The notes under the pieces were generated by a model that was not told where the DNA came from, searched no databases, and was given only the letters and a program-made list of their open reading frames with translations. A stretch of DNA of 40,535 nucleotides, from the NCBI GenBank assembly GCA_015233115.1, contig JADFYJ010000003.1, forward strand, positions 1 through 40,535, read 5' to 3'. Of the stretch, positions 39,579-40,535 are shown piece after piece. Every line of letters begins with the position of its first letter. Within the stretch, counting starts at the first letter, position 1. Origin of the DNA: Candidatus Omnitrophota bacterium (GTDB lineage: Bacteria > Omnitrophota > Gorgyraeia > Zapsychrales > Zapsychraceae). The position numbers and the translations under genes were made by a program.

Positions 39579-40535
39579 ATGTGTGGCATTATTGGTGTTT
39601 CCGGACATAAAAACGCGGCACAGATCGCGTTTCTTGGTTTATACGCGTTACAACATCGAGGCGAAGAAGCCGCGGGTATTGCGACTTATGACGGGAAAGA
39701 TATCCGGCTAGTTAAACGTCGCGGATTAGTCGCGGATGTGTTTGACGATAAGGCTATGGCTGAATTGCAGGGAAATGTCGCTATTGGTCATTGCCGTTAT
39801 TCGACGACAGGATCCAGCAATCATAAAAACGTTCAGCCTTTCATGGTACGGCATAAACGTCGTCCTATCGCGATTGCGCATAACGGAAATTTAACAAATA
39901 CCGAACAGCTATATCAAAAATTGGAAGAAGATGGTTCTATCTTTCAAACGACGATGGATTCTGAAATCATTGTGCATTTGCTGGCTAAATCAAAACTCAA
40001 GGATTTGAAGCAGACCTTTGTGGAGGTGTTACAGCAATTAGAAGGCGCGTATTCACTTTTGTTCTTGGTAGATGAGCTGATGGTCGGCGCCAGAGATCCG
40101 CACGGAGTAAGACCTTTGTGTTTAGGTAAGCTGGATGGGAATTATATTTTAGCGAGCGAAAGCTGTTCATTAGATTTACTGCACGCGGAATATGTGCGCG
40201 AAATTGAACCGGGAGAAATCGTTTTTATCCATAAAGGGCAAATGGAATCGATCTATCTTCCGGGACGTGAAACCGCTAAAAAAGCGCAGTGTATTTTTGA
40301 AAATATTTATTTTGCCCGTCCGGACAGTAATATATTTGACGATAATGTGTATCAGGTTCGTAAGCGTTTAGGGCGAAGATTGGCGCAGGAAGCGCCAGTG
40401 CCAGCAGATTTTGTCATGGCGATTCCGGATTCAGGAAATTACGCGGCTTTGGGGTTTGCGCAGGAATTAAAAATGCCGCTGGAAGTCGGTGTAATTCGTA
40501 ATCATTATGTGGGACGGACTTTTATTCAACCGACG
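39579..40535 (+). CDS. purF: Amidophosphoribosyltransferase, N-terminal part
   Basis: The first 319 residues of the enzyme that commits PRPP and glutamine to purine synthesis; it runs off the end of the window. The class II (Ntn) glutaminase domain begins at Cys2 (MCGIIGVSGH), with no propeptide. It continues with LQHRGEEAAGI, GHCRYSTTGSS and IAHNGNLTN, then AYSLLFLVDELMVGARDPHGVRPLCLG and ASESCSLDLL. The phosphoribosyltransferase part begins with CIFENIYFARPDSNIFDDNVYQVRKRLGRRLAQE and AIPDSGNYAALGFAQE; the usual IPDSG motif is intact. CGGAG at 39569-39573 is the ribosome binding site. With CarAB upstream, this end of the window is nucleotide synthesis that uses glutamine. Confidence 0.97.
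   Translation, partial: MCGIIGVSGHKNAAQIAFLGLYALQHRGEEAAGIATYDGKDIRLVKRRGLVADVFDDKAMAELQGNVAIGHCRYSTTGSSNHKNVQPFMVRHKRRPIAIAHNGNLTNTEQLYQKLEEDGSIFQTTMDSEIIVHLLAKSKLKDLKQTFVEVLQQLEGAYSLLFLVDELMVGARDPHGVRPLCLGKLDGNYILASESCSLDLLHAEYVREIEPGEIVFIHKGQMESIYLPGRETAKKAQCIFENIYFARPDSNIFDDNVYQVRKRLGRRLAQEAPVPADFVMAIPDSGNYAALGFAQELKMPLEVGVIRNHYVGRTFIQPT

Overview
This window most likely comes from a member of the Omnitrophota (formerly candidate phylum OP3) or a close relative. The main reason is the 2,845-residue secreted protein on the minus strand (11181-19718). From memory, its N-terminal block and its GGIDLRSEN-type C-terminal block match a family of very large secreted proteins seen in that phylum. 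A PEP-CTERM protein, lipoproteins with Lgt and Lnt, a type III glutamine synthetase and an H+/Na+-pyrophosphatase fit a didermic, diverse-environment bacterium. The phylum call rests on recall, not on a search.

Layout: 1-348 is the end of a membrane pyrophosphatase. 437-1280 is a PEP-CTERM gene with its own promoter and terminators, followed by tRNA-Arg(CCG). 1703-3995 holds a small secreted charged protein and glnS. 4235-6671 holds an McsA-like zinc protein, lgt, a flavodoxin-fold protein and a small anchored protein on the minus strand. 6893-9924 holds a peptidoglycan-binding lipoprotein, a BioD-like/DRTGG protein and a GAF-GAF-ANTAR regulator. 9976-11115 is an AAA/DUF4143 ATPase. 11181-19718 is the giant secreted protein. 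20131-31155 is a nitrogen block: type III glutamine synthetase, a class I amidotransferase, glutamine-dependent NAD synthase and both glutamate synthase subunits. 31359-34612 holds a TPR lipoprotein, lnt and a Gln-rich secreted protein. 34829 to the end holds carA, carB and the start of purF.

Two themes stand out. First, glutamine: the window makes it (GlnN), recycles it (GltBD), spends it (NadE, CarA, PurF, an orphan amidotransferase) and charges it to tRNA (GlnS). The glnN leader contains two consecutive hairpins with six-base loops (A at position 1, G at 4), whose formation competes with an intrinsic terminator. This is the expected target of an ANTAR antiterminator, and a GAF-GAF-ANTAR protein lies about 10 kb upstream. 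I regard this as the best regulatory discovery in the window.

Second, repeats: many intergenic gaps are bracketed, from the stop codon of one gene to just before the start of the next, by facing arrays of 8-base (once 7-base) units. The two arms of one gap are complementary to each other, but the unit sequence differs between gaps. Other palindromic elements lie inside coding sequences in frame (lnt, the giant gene) and in the glnN leader.
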